Source: a virus. Taken from it: DNA of 64,000 nt. Below, one piece after another: positions 40,104 to 48,200 of the stretch. The stretch spans positions 1-64,000 of the IMG/VR virus record IMGVR_UViG_3300030329_003548, one strand, 5' to 3'. Numbering within the stretch: the stretch's first letter is position 1; each line of letters begins with the position of its first letter. The position numbers were made by a program, and so were the translations under genes. The notes under the pieces are model-generated. The model was not told where the DNA came from. It saw nothing but the letters and a program-made list of their open reading frames with translations, and did no database searches.

Positions 40104-40577
40104 AGACGTGTCCAGATCGTCCTCGGTAACTTCAATAACCTTAGCGTCTTTCACAAGTTGCTTAAACACTTCATCTCTGGTTCCTATATAGGAGTTCTTA
40201 TCTGGTTTTTCATTCTCAATAGCCAGCTTAGTATCAATATCCATCTTCTTAGTTAAAATAGATGTAGCTGAACGCTTATTTTGGACTACAATTTTATTCA
40301 AACTTTCCAAAGCAGAACTAGAAGCTTTGATTAAATCAGCTAGAGCTCCGATACTATCTGGGTCACCAGAAGCCATAACATAGTCCTTAACTTCTCGTAA
40401 AGTATCTAAGCTTTGATTAATTAGCTCACCTGAGTTTTTTACAACAAATTCTTCAACATCTTCCGGAGCAAGCCCTTCTTCTGCTGCTCTTCGGGAAACT
40501 TCTTTATTGACTTTTGTGCTTTCTTGTAACTGCTTTACTAGAGAATTTAATTGGTCTTCCGCTTTATTGTCACTCAT
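40086..40577 (-). CDS. gp16: Terminase small subunit, T4 gp16-like
   Basis: The start is taken at ATG 40577 (preceded by AGG), giving 163 aa, nearly the same as T4 gp16 (164 aa); the longer frame would run into the early promoter. The central coiled coil DPDSIGALADLIKASSSALESLNKI parallels the T4 [26 protein letters not shown] region. The N-terminus is Lys/Glu/Gln-rich and the C-terminus acidic, as in gp16. It would regulate gp17 and select DNA for packaging. Unusually it is separated from gp17 by 14 kb and on the opposite strand. Confidence 0.68.
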   Translation of the reverse strand: MSDNKAEDQLNSLVKQLQESTKVNKEVSRRAAEEGLAPEDVEEFVVKNSGELINQSLDTLREVKDYVMASGDPDSIGALADLIKASSSALESLNKIVVQNKRSATSILTKKMDIDTKLAIENEKPDKNSYIGTRDEVFKQLVKDAKVIEVTEDDLDTSLSGRP

Positions 40578-40591
40578 CCTGAAATACTTAG

Positions 40592-40620
40592 TTGAAAATG
40601 CCCTCTTAACAACATATAAT
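40592..40620 (+). promoter_or_regulatory. Sigma70 promoter of the dUTPase island
   Basis: TTGAAA (40592-40597), 17-nt spacer, TATAAT (40615-40620), then 6 nt to the ATG at 40627. It is one of the best sigma70 matches in the window, and predicts a leaderless first message. It lies just outside the gp16-like coding start. Confidence 0.8.
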
Positions 40621-40626
40621 ACCAAC

Positions 40627-40782
40627 ATGGCGACAGTAATTGTAGAAGGACACGGAACGTTTTCAGTCAATTCAGAGAATTTGAGAGAGTTAATTCAATG
40701 GTTAGAGACTAACAACGCTGCACAAGTAGAAAGTAATCAACAAGATCCAACATACGGAGGAGATACGCTATTAAATGAGTGA
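40627..40782 (+). CDS. Hypothetical protein, 51 aa
   Basis: ATG 40627 is used because it follows the -10 box by 6 nt; the longer frame would run back through the promoter. The product MATVIVEGHGTFSVNSENLR... is a small acidic protein resembling a beta-hairpin plus helix (ELIQWLETNNAAQVE). It overlaps the dUTPase gene by 8 nt. Function unknown. Confidence 0.6.
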   Translation: MATVIVEGHGTFSVNSENLRELIQWLETNNAAQVESNQQDPTYGGDTLLNE

Positions 40783-41272
40783 CACAATTCATAGACAACA
40801 TTTACTATTAAATCCGATAGTTAAGTTTGTTAAGACGCATCCAGATGCACAGCTACCTAGAGCTAACAACAGCGAGATAGGAACCGGTGATTCAGGTTAC
40901 GACCTAGTAGCCGTTGAAGATGTACTTATCAAGGCTGATAGCAGTGCTGTTGTACCAGTCGGTCTGACACTCGCTTATATTGAGCCAGGGTTTTGGTTTC
41001 GAATTGAACCGAGATCTGGGCTAGGATTCAAACATAGTATACAACCTCATCTAGGTGTAATTGATAATGGCTATCGTGGAGATTTAGGAGTTAAATTATA
41101 CAATTTTAATACAGATCATAGAAATATGACACTAGCTAATCATCAAGTTAAAAAAGGTGACAGAATCGCACAGTTTGTAGTATACCCCCTTATTCATCCA
41201 CAATGTGAATGGGCTGATGAAGTTACTGAATCAGCTCGCGGAGCTTCTGGTTTTGGAAGTAGCGGTAAATAA
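40775..41272 (+). CDS. dut: dUTP diphosphatase (trimeric dUTPase)
   Basis: All five dUTPase motifs are recognisable in the 165-aa protein: GDSGYDL (motif 1), PRSGLG (2), GVIDNGYRGDLGV (3, with the catalytic Asp and the base-stacking Tyr), GDRIAQFVV (4) and RGASGFGSSG (5). The enzyme hydrolyses dUTP to dUMP, lowering uracil in DNA and supplying thymidylate synthesis. Motif 5 has Ala-Ser in place of the common x-Gly but keeps the Phe-Gly-Ser-Ser/Thr-Gly core. It is in a small early operon inside the late structural region. Confidence 0.95.
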   Translation: MSDTIHRQHLLLNPIVKFVKTHPDAQLPRANNSEIGTGDSGYDLVAVEDVLIKADSSAVVPVGLTLAYIEPGFWFRIEPRSGLGFKHSIQPHLGVIDNGYRGDLGVKLYNFNTDHRNMTLANHQVKKGDRIAQFVVYPLIHPQCEWADEVTESARGASGFGSSGK

Positions 41273-41274
41273 GC

Positions 41275-41303
41275 TTGACGTTCCTCTTATTAAAACGTAT
41301 AAT
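41275..41303 (+). promoter_or_regulatory. Sigma70 promoter for the 35-aa protein and clamp loader
   Basis: TTGACG (41275-41280), 17-nt spacer, TATAAT (41298-41303). The predicted start is near 41310, leaving a leader of about 17 nt with AAAGGA as ribosome-binding site before ATG 41327. Confidence 0.85.
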
Positions 41304-41326
41304 ATAAGAACAATAAAGGATATATT

Positions 41327-41434
41327 ATGGCAAGAAATACAAGACAACGAGTTTCCGTAAAACAACGTGGCCGCACCACAGTACGTAAGACTGTAACTGT
41401 AACTAAGACTGTCAAGCCTAGAAAACGTAAGTAA
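41327..41434 (+). CDS. Arg/Lys/Thr-rich small basic protein, 35 aa
   Basis: A 35-codon ORF directly behind a strong promoter and ribosome-binding site (AAAGGA). The product (MARNTRQRVSVKQRGRTTVR...VTKTVKPRKRK) is almost entirely basic and Thr/Val-rich, suggesting DNA or RNA binding. Its stop overlaps the clamp-loader ATG (TAATG). The promoter and coupling make expression likely. Confidence 0.65.
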   Translation: MARNTRQRVSVKQRGRTTVRKTVTVTKTVKPRKRK

Positions 41435-42354
41435 TGTTCGAAAATCTCTGGGTAGAGAAATACCGTCCTAAGGAATTATCAGAAATTGTTCTATCTGAAG
41501 ATAATAGAGCGATTGTAGATAAGTTTTCTTCAGATAGAGAGATACCGAATATACAGCTAGTCGGTCCTCCAGGTGTAGGTAAAACTACACTCGCGAAGAT
41601 GTTAGTGAAGAGTATTCTTGACTGTCAATATTTGTATATCAATGCTTCAGATGAAAACGGTATTGATACTATTAGATCCAAGGTAGTACAGTTTGCTCAA
41701 GTTAAGAGTATTGACGGTAACATTAAGGTTATTATATTAGACGAATGTGACGGTTTAAGTCAAGATGCGCAACGAGCTCTTCGAAATACTATGGAGGAGT
41801 ATGCTGAGATTACTCGCTTCATATTAACAGCCAATTATGGTCATAGAATCATCCCAGCACTACAAAGTAGATGTCAACATTTAGATCTAACCCCTCCTTT
41901 AGATTTATGTGTTGATAGAATTTCTCATATTCTGAAGGATCAAGATATTTCCGTATCAGATGAGCAGTACGAGGTTCTTAAAAAGTTTATAAGAAATAAT
42001 TATCCTGATTTAAGACGCACTGTTAATGAGCTTCAAAAATTTTGTAGAGATAAGAAACTTAACATCGTAGACTCAGAGAAGTGCGAAGAGTTTGTTAAGC
42101 AAATATATCTTTTAACTATTAAAGGTCATGTTCTTAAAGTTAGAAAGTATATGATTGAGAATGAGGAGAAGTTTAATAGCGATTACCCGATGTTATTAAA
42201 ACTACTATTTGATTATGTCGATACATACGTTAAGTCAGATCAGAAGAAGAAGATGCATATGGTGATAATTGCCGAAGCTTTGTATAGAAGCGCTTTTGTG
42301 ATGGATCAAGAGATTAATTGTTATAGCTGTTTGATTCAGCTATCTGATAATTAA
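41434..42354 (+). CDS. gp44: Clamp loader large subunit, T4 gp44
   Basis: AAA+ ATPase of 306 aa (T4: 319). The N-terminal WVEKYRPKELSEIVL, Walker A GPPGVGKT (residues 44-51), Walker B VIILDECDGL, sensor 1 FILTANY and the SRC motif QSRCQH (arginine finger) are the full RFC/gp44 signature. With gp62 it loads gp45; no gp62 candidate was found in the window. Its stop shares TTAA with the convergent minus-strand gene. Confidence 0.95.
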   Translation: MFENLWVEKYRPKELSEIVLSEDNRAIVDKFSSDREIPNIQLVGPPGVGKTTLAKMLVKSILDCQYLYINASDENGIDTIRSKVVQFAQVKSIDGNIKVIILDECDGLSQDAQRALRNTMEEYAEITRFILTANYGHRIIPALQSRCQHLDLTPPLDLCVDRISHILKDQDISVSDEQYEVLKKFIRNNYPDLRRTVNELQKFCRDKKLNIVDSEKCEEFVKQIYLLTIKGHVLKVRKYMIENEEKFNSDYPMLLKLLFDYVDTYVKSDQKKKMHMVIIAEALYRSAFVMDQEINCYSCLIQLSDN

Positions 42355-42905
42355 CTCATATATTTACCAGTATCAGATTTAGCAGGAGCTACTTTAGAAA
42401 TATTTTCATCTTTGTTTCGTAGCTGTCTATCTCCATCACCCATACCAGTTTGTTTAACTGGGCTTAAGTCGTGATCATCTACATCAACTTCACTCGGCTT
42501 AATTTGAGTTGGGTCGTCTTTAATTTGACTATCTGGAGTCTTTCCAGATAAATTCGGATAATCTTCTTGAAGTTCTACTAATTCTTGTGGAACGGTATAT
42601 ATTTCTTGAGGCATGAATAATCCTGGAGCCTTCTCGCGAATGACGTCTACATAAAACCCGTCAACCATCTCAAAATGACCGTTTTGAGCAGTATTTGGTC
42701 TGTCTGTCTTTATAGCGCTAATTCTAAGATTATCGCCAGATTCAATGAGTTGCTTTAATCTCTCTAGTTTAACTTCTGGTTGTTTCTTAGCCCATTCGTG
42801 CTGAAGGAAGTTCTCGATAAATTTAATACGGTCACCAACAAGAAAGTTAGTTCCCTGGTATCTAGTCAACGCTCCCTCAACAATTAGATCAAACTTGCTC
42901 TTCAT
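42351..42905 (-). CDS. Putative capsid-targeted late protein, 184 aa
   Basis: Of two tandem ATGs the second (42905) is chosen: it stands 6 nt from the late box, while the first would lie upstream of the expected transcript start. The N-terminus MKSKFDLIVEGALTRYQG carries the F-x-L-I-x-E motif (IVE followed by G) like the T4 capsid-targeting peptides. A folded basic domain follows (FLVGDRIKFIENFLQHEWAKK ... GHFEMVDGFYVDVIREKAPG), then an acidic disordered tail. No family recognised. Confidence 0.6.
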   Translation of the reverse strand: MKSKFDLIVEGALTRYQGTNFLVGDRIKFIENFLQHEWAKKQPEVKLERLKQLIESGDNLRISAIKTDRPNTAQNGHFEMVDGFYVDVIREKAPGLFMPQEIYTVPQELVELQEDYPNLSGKTPDSQIKDDPTQIKPSEVDVDDHDLSPVKQTGMGDGDRQLRNKDENISKVAPAKSDTGKYMS

Positions 42906-42911
42906 CATAAT

Positions 42912-42918
42912 TATTTAT
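42912..42918 (-). promoter_or_regulatory. Late promoter box (CATAAATA), 6 nt before ATG at 42905
   Basis: The minus strand reads CATAAATA-ATT-ATG-ATG. T4 geometry puts the start of transcription at the second ATG, which therefore decides the start codon. Confidence 0.75.
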
Positions 42919-42946
42919 GCTAATCAAGCGGATATCGAGGTCTTAG

Positions 42947-42953
42947 ATAAATA
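42947..42953 (+). promoter_or_regulatory. Late promoter box (GATAAATA), 8 nt before ATG at 42962
   Basis: The sequence GATAAATA-ATTAGTGA-ATG precedes gp25, divergent from the box at 42912. Confidence 0.75.
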
Positions 42954-42961
42954 ATTAGTGA

Positions 42962-43477
42962 ATGGCATCTATTAAATTAGACGGGCTGAGAGTTACAACT
43001 CCTCATAGCACTGACGACAACGTAAACCCTACAGTTGTCCCGGAAGAGCTATATACCTATAAAGACATTAAGTTAGATATTGAAATTGGATCGTCTAACG
43101 TAAACCTCCCAGCTAATCAATCTAAAAATAATACAGACATTGCTGACATTCGTGATTTAGGTGCTATTAAGCAATCTATAGAAAACATTTTCAATACCAC
43201 TCCTGGTGAGAAGTTGTTAAATCCGCATTTAGGTATGAATTTAGCCAGATTTTTATTTGATCCTATAACTCGTGAGACAGGTGAATTAATTGCTCGGCAA
43301 ATACTTGTAGGATTATCTCGTCAAGAACCTCGTATTTCAGTAACTGGTATAAAGATAGTCGGTGATGTACCTAGCAATACTTATAATATAGGGTTTGTTA
43401 TAACAATGCCTAACCTCTCAGATGAGAGAGTTACAGTCGGTGGTATATTGGACGAAAAAGGATTTAATTTTGTGTAA
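42962..43477 (+). CDS. gp25: Baseplate wedge protein, T4 gp25
   Basis: A gp25/GPW-family lysozyme-like wedge protein, 171 aa (T4: 132). Diagnostic segments are IRDLGAIKQSIENIFNTTPGEKLLNPHLGMNLARFLF, read in two parts as AIKQSIENIFNT and GEKLLNPHLGMNL, then LIARQILVGLSRQEPRISV. The N-terminal 35 residues are an extra disordered arm. It is followed by gp6, its partner in the wedge and inner-ring complex. Confidence 0.9.
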   Translation: MASIKLDGLRVTTPHSTDDNVNPTVVPEELYTYKDIKLDIEIGSSNVNLPANQSKNNTDIADIRDLGAIKQSIENIFNTTPGEKLLNPHLGMNLARFLFDPITRETGELIARQILVGLSRQEPRISVTGIKIVGDVPSNTYNIGFVITMPNLSDERVTVGGILDEKGFNFV

Positions 43478-43479
43478 TC

Positions 43480-45291
43480 ATGGCTAATAATAATACAACT
43501 AAAACGGAATTTAAGCTGCCAACTGACGCGTATGCGACATTTGATGCAACCAGCTTAAAGAGTCATATAATCGATAGACTTAATCGCACGACTACACTGA
43601 CTGATCAAAATTATGAAGGTAGTAATATGTCTGCTGTTATTGATATTATTGCATACAGCTATCATACATTATTGTTCTATCTCAACCAAACATCTTCTGA
43701 AGCCATGTTCACAGATGCAGAGTTGTATGAAAATATGAACAGAATTGTTAAATCTATAGATTACAATCCTGTAGGTTACCAGACTAGTTCGCTATCGTTT
43801 GGAGCAGTAGCAAATTCCTCGCTAGCTGTTGATACATATACTATACCTAGATATACATTTATTAACGCTGGCGGTATGTCGTTTTCCCTCAACAAGGACA
43901 TCACGTTTACTAAGACACAAACTTCTTCAGAATCATTAGACGTCATATCTAACCAGCACCTCTTATATCAGGGACAGTTTCAAGAATACCCAGTATATGT
44001 TGCCAATGGAGAAGAATTTGAATTTATTACATTGCTTCCGGGAGACGATACTATTATTGACCATTTTAATATACATGCGTATATCAAGGACGGTAAAACT
44101 GGAGACTGGAAAGAATGGAACAGGGTTACATCTCTATTCTTAGAAGATGGTGATTCACCTGCATACGAAGTTAGATTAAATGAGAACAAGAGATATGAAA
44201 TAAAATTTGGTAATAATGTTAACGGTAAGAAGTTACAAGCCGGTGATCAAGTAGCTGTATATTACCTCGTCAGTGAGGGTAAGCGCGGTGAAGTCGGTCC
44301 TAACGCTATCAACGGTTCGAATCTAAATCGATACAGTACTATACAATTTGAAGATATTTTTAGCCAGATAAAGGTGTCGAACACCAACTATATGTCTCCG
44401 ACACAATTAGTACAATTGACATTTACAAACGCTAATGCATCTACTGAATATTCATTAGGTGAAACTGTTAGCGATATTAGGGAAAGAGCACCTAAAGTGT
44501 TCTCATCGCAACATAGACTAGTTACAGAATCCGATTTTACCAATTTCGTTAAGCATACACATTCGAATGTTATTTCAGATGTCAAAGTTGTTAATAACTG
44601 GGACTATATAGAAGGTCATATGTCATATATCATCAATACGCTAAAACTGCGGTCTCATACTAGTGATCCTAGCACTATATACAATCAGGTAAATTTTGCA
44701 GATACATGTGACTTTAATAACGTATACGTATATGCTACACCTAAAACGAGTACAGCAGCTAGCACCACAGTTAGAAATAGCTATCTAACACCTTCACAGA
44801 AAAATACCATTATTGATTCTGTTCGACACAATAAGACGTTAACCTCAGAAGTTCTAATTATGGATCCAGTATATATGTCTGTAGATGTAGGTGTCAAGAG
44901 CGTTGATGAGAGCTTAGATACTTCCATTGCAGATAACACTCGTTTAAGATTGGTTAGAGATAAAAATTCTAGAGCTAGTTTGAGTAATATTGAAAAACAA
45001 GCAAGTACTATAATTGAAACATATTTTAATAATAGCCAATTGGGTGGAGTTATAAATGTCAACGATCTCACTAATAGTTTATTGAGTATCAATGGAGTTA
45101 GTAATATTAAGACTGTACGAACAGATATGAGCCTAGAAGTTGAAGGGATAAGTCTTATGATCTGGAACCCTATATATCCTGATTTAGACGTTTCAATTAC
45201 AACTGCAAACGTTCAACTCCCATATTTTAAACGTGCATATTTGAACGATTCTATAAATTTCATAACTAAACTTGAAGCAACTGAATTTTAA
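43480..45291 (+). CDS. gp6: Baseplate wedge protein, T4 gp6
   Basis: A 603-aa protein (T4 gp6: 660). The N-terminal region has the gp6/gpJ-type segment LKSHIIDRLNRTTTLTDQNYEGSN followed by a helix (VIDIIAYSYHTLLFYLNQTSSEAMFTDA in part). A central KFGNNVNGKKLQAGDQVAVYYL barrel precedes IRERAPKVFSSQHRLVTESDF, the characteristic gpJ-family strand-turn. gp6 dimers form the baseplate inner ring that holds wedges together. It lies after gp25 as expected. Confidence 0.9.
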   Translation: MANNNTTKTEFKLPTDAYATFDATSLKSHIIDRLNRTTTLTDQNYEGSNMSAVIDIIAYSYHTLLFYLNQTSSEAMFTDAELYENMNRIVKSIDYNPVGYQTSSLSFGAVANSSLAVDTYTIPRYTFINAGGMSFSLNKDITFTKTQTSSESLDVISNQHLLYQGQFQEYPVYVANGEEFEFITLLPGDDTIIDHFNIHAYIKDGKTGDWKEWNRVTSLFLEDGDSPAYEVRLNENKRYEIKFGNNVNGKKLQAGDQVAVYYLVSEGKRGEVGPNAINGSNLNRYSTIQFEDIFSQIKVSNTNYMSPTQLVQLTFTNANASTEYSLGETVSDIRERAPKVFSSQHRLVTESDFTNFVKHTHSNVISDVKVVNNWDYIEGHMSYIINTLKLRSHTSDPSTIYNQVNFADTCDFNNVYVYATPKTSTAASTTVRNSYLTPSQKNTIIDSVRHNKTLTSEVLIMDPVYMSVDVGVKSVDESLDTSIADNTRLRLVRDKNSRASLSNIEKQASTIIETYFNNSQLGGVINVNDLTNSLLSINGVSNIKTVRTDMSLEVEGISLMIWNPIYPDLDVSITTANVQLPYFKRAYLNDSINFITKLEATEF

Positions 45292-45293
45292 TA

Positions 45294-48200
45294 ATGGCTA
45301 TCCATACGCTATCCGATGTACCTTTTTCTGTAACTGGGGGGCTGAGCGCCAACCACAGTACGGGGCATGGGGATGGCACTAGAGAGACATTATCCGGGTA
45401 CACAAACAAGTTAACAACTTTTAGATTTGCAGTTACCGGTACTTCCAGTCTTACATATTCACCAGATAGCACAGTATGGGACTTCGGTGATGGTACTACA
45501 ACAAAAGGGTTTTCTGCGACACACGTATATACGGAACCAGGTGTATATAACGTACAGTTAATTAACTATAATTCCTCCGGTGAAGAGATATACAGTACAC
45601 ATACCAAGCAATTATCAGTAGTAAACTTTTTAACAGATAACCTGACTAGACCGTATGATGACATTATTAACTTATTAAATGTCCCTGCTGGTACCGGTGG
45701 TGTATTACAAAAACCTATTACTATAGATAGAGTTAATACTTGGCAACCGCATAATATGCTGTCAGGTACCGGATACACACTCACTCTATATTCTAGCGGA
45801 TCAAGATCTAGAAAACTAGATATTAAAAGGTTTAATGAATATAAATGGTCACATCTAGATAAGACTTGGAGCTTTTATGAAAAATTAACTGCGGATAGTG
45901 GTGCAGAGATATTTAACCCTATCGAGTCAATTAAGACAACAAATGAAGATATCTACATAGCGTTATCAGCTGTAGAAGAAGGTGGATTTACTAGAAATGC
46001 TTTTATTCGATCTATATCCTCTAACCCTGACGCTGTGTTTGTCGGTACATCAGGTACTGCAGAGTTTTTCTATGGAGATGATACAGCAAAAAATTACAGC
46101 TCAGGTGTAGATGATTCACCTATATTTTTATTTGCGACATTAGATACGTCCAATTTTCCATTCCAGTCTCAGATATCTAATAACAATTATTATGGCATAG
46201 ACACGCTACCTCATTATGAATCATATAGAGTAACTATACCAGCTAAAACTCGTTTTAGTAGAGCTACATCATTAACGTTTACAACTAACGGTTTATTAGA
46301 GATGCCATTAGGGTCAGTTAAGTGGCAAAATTGCGAAGTACCGTTTGTTATTAGCTTTGTGAACCAATATAATTCTAGAGCTGAAGATTACCCTGCGTTG
46401 TCTATTAATTCATCTACTACCCCTAACTCTAGTACGTGGGTTGTAAACGTCAGTGTCGTAAGTAGCTGTAGTACTGGTACTAATACGAGGTTGCTGTCAG
46501 CAGATTTCTTTAGAACAAAAGATGGGCAGTTACCTAATTCTATTGAGAGTACATATAGAGGATATTTTATACCGAGAGAAGTTGGTGATAATGTCTCGCT
46601 TAAGGGTGAAGTTGTAATCAACGATCCTGCTCATAATGATAGAGACATTTTATTTGGATATTTAACTAATCCAGAATTTGATAATGTATATAGAGTAGCA
46701 CCTGGTGAGCAATATGAATTTGACGGTGACTCTGGAGTTATTAATACTTCATTGCCCGGAAATAGAACTGAAACGCTATTGTCAGCAGGAGGATATTATC
46801 CTGTATCCGTTGTACCAGTTACTGCTAGTTATTTGAATAATAAAGTGTATGCATATTTTGCAGACTCTCATAACGATAAGGTATTCAAATATAATAATAA
46901 TATGGAGTTACTGAGCACATTTGACTTCAGTCAGAAAGTTCAAATAACAACCAGCTCGATAACTACAAGTGCGACATTAATTAGCATTAATGACAAAGAT
47001 TCACCAGATAGATTAACACCTAGTGATATCACTATCGACAGTGAAAAGCGGTTGTGGGTCCCAATGCACGACGGTAACCTAGTAGTTCGCATCGATCCTG
47101 ACACAGGGTACGTTGATAGGGTTATTAGAGATGATTCAAACGTAACATACAACACAGTTTTAACTAGCTGGAGGGAGGACACAGGTCCTTCGTTCACAAC
47201 AACGGTTAGTGCTACTAGCGGGTTAGCAGGATTCAATCTAACAGAACCTACCACTGTTGATTGTGATTTAGATGATAATATATGGATTGCATATTCTAAT
47301 CCACTTAACGGGTTTATTATAAAGTATGATACATCCGTAGACCCATGTAGCGCCATTGTCAAGTATGATTTTCCTGATTACGAAGCTCCTACTGATATAG
47401 TTGTAGATAATGATAATAATATATGGGTAGCGACGCAAAAACATTTTATCAGAAACGTTCTAAGTGAAAAGACAGGTGTTATTGAAGCTAAGAAATTAGA
47501 CCACGTATACGACTTTCAGTTCGCAGATGAATTGGGGGCCGCTGGAGCGAATTTTGAGCCTGGTCAGTTGATTCACATACCAGGAGGGACGTTTACTAAT
47601 CCTATGAGAGATCCAGCCGGTATTCAATGTAACTATAACGGTTGGTGGATAATTCAAGCAGTGTCGGCTCATGATGCTCCCAGCCGGGTTGCCGGTAACT
47701 TCAACGTAGAAGTTCACCCGTATGCTGGACTAGTACATTCATCACAAGCTAGCCGAAACATAACTGTACATAGTACAGAAGATGGTACAGGTGCCACTGG
47801 TGCTGTAACAGTAAAATCGTATGAGTCTGATAATGTATATAAATTTGACTCATCAGGGACATTACTACATAAAGTCTCCGGTTTTCACATACCTAGCTAT
47901 ATAGTTGTAGACAATCACCAGAACGCATGGGTGACGCATGATACTAATACTGTAACACGCATCACATCAGCTGGGCAAATAGATAAAAATATACCTATAT
48001 TAGATACTGATTTCGTTGAACTGTCTGGTGGTAAGGGAGCTCAAAGAGAAATTCGCGGCGTTAAACAACATCTAGGTGGTATCACGTGTGACTTTTACAA
48101 TAGGCTATGGGTAATTAATTCATTTGAAAATCGAATACATTATTTACCTCTATATAATATGTCACTGTCTTCTATACAATATATTGATGAAGATCAAACT

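Noticed and set aside
40578-40670. N-terminal extension of the gp16-like ORF
   Set aside because: It would cross the early promoter at 40592-40620 and overlap the 51-aa gene; ATG 40577 gives the T4-like length of 163 aa.
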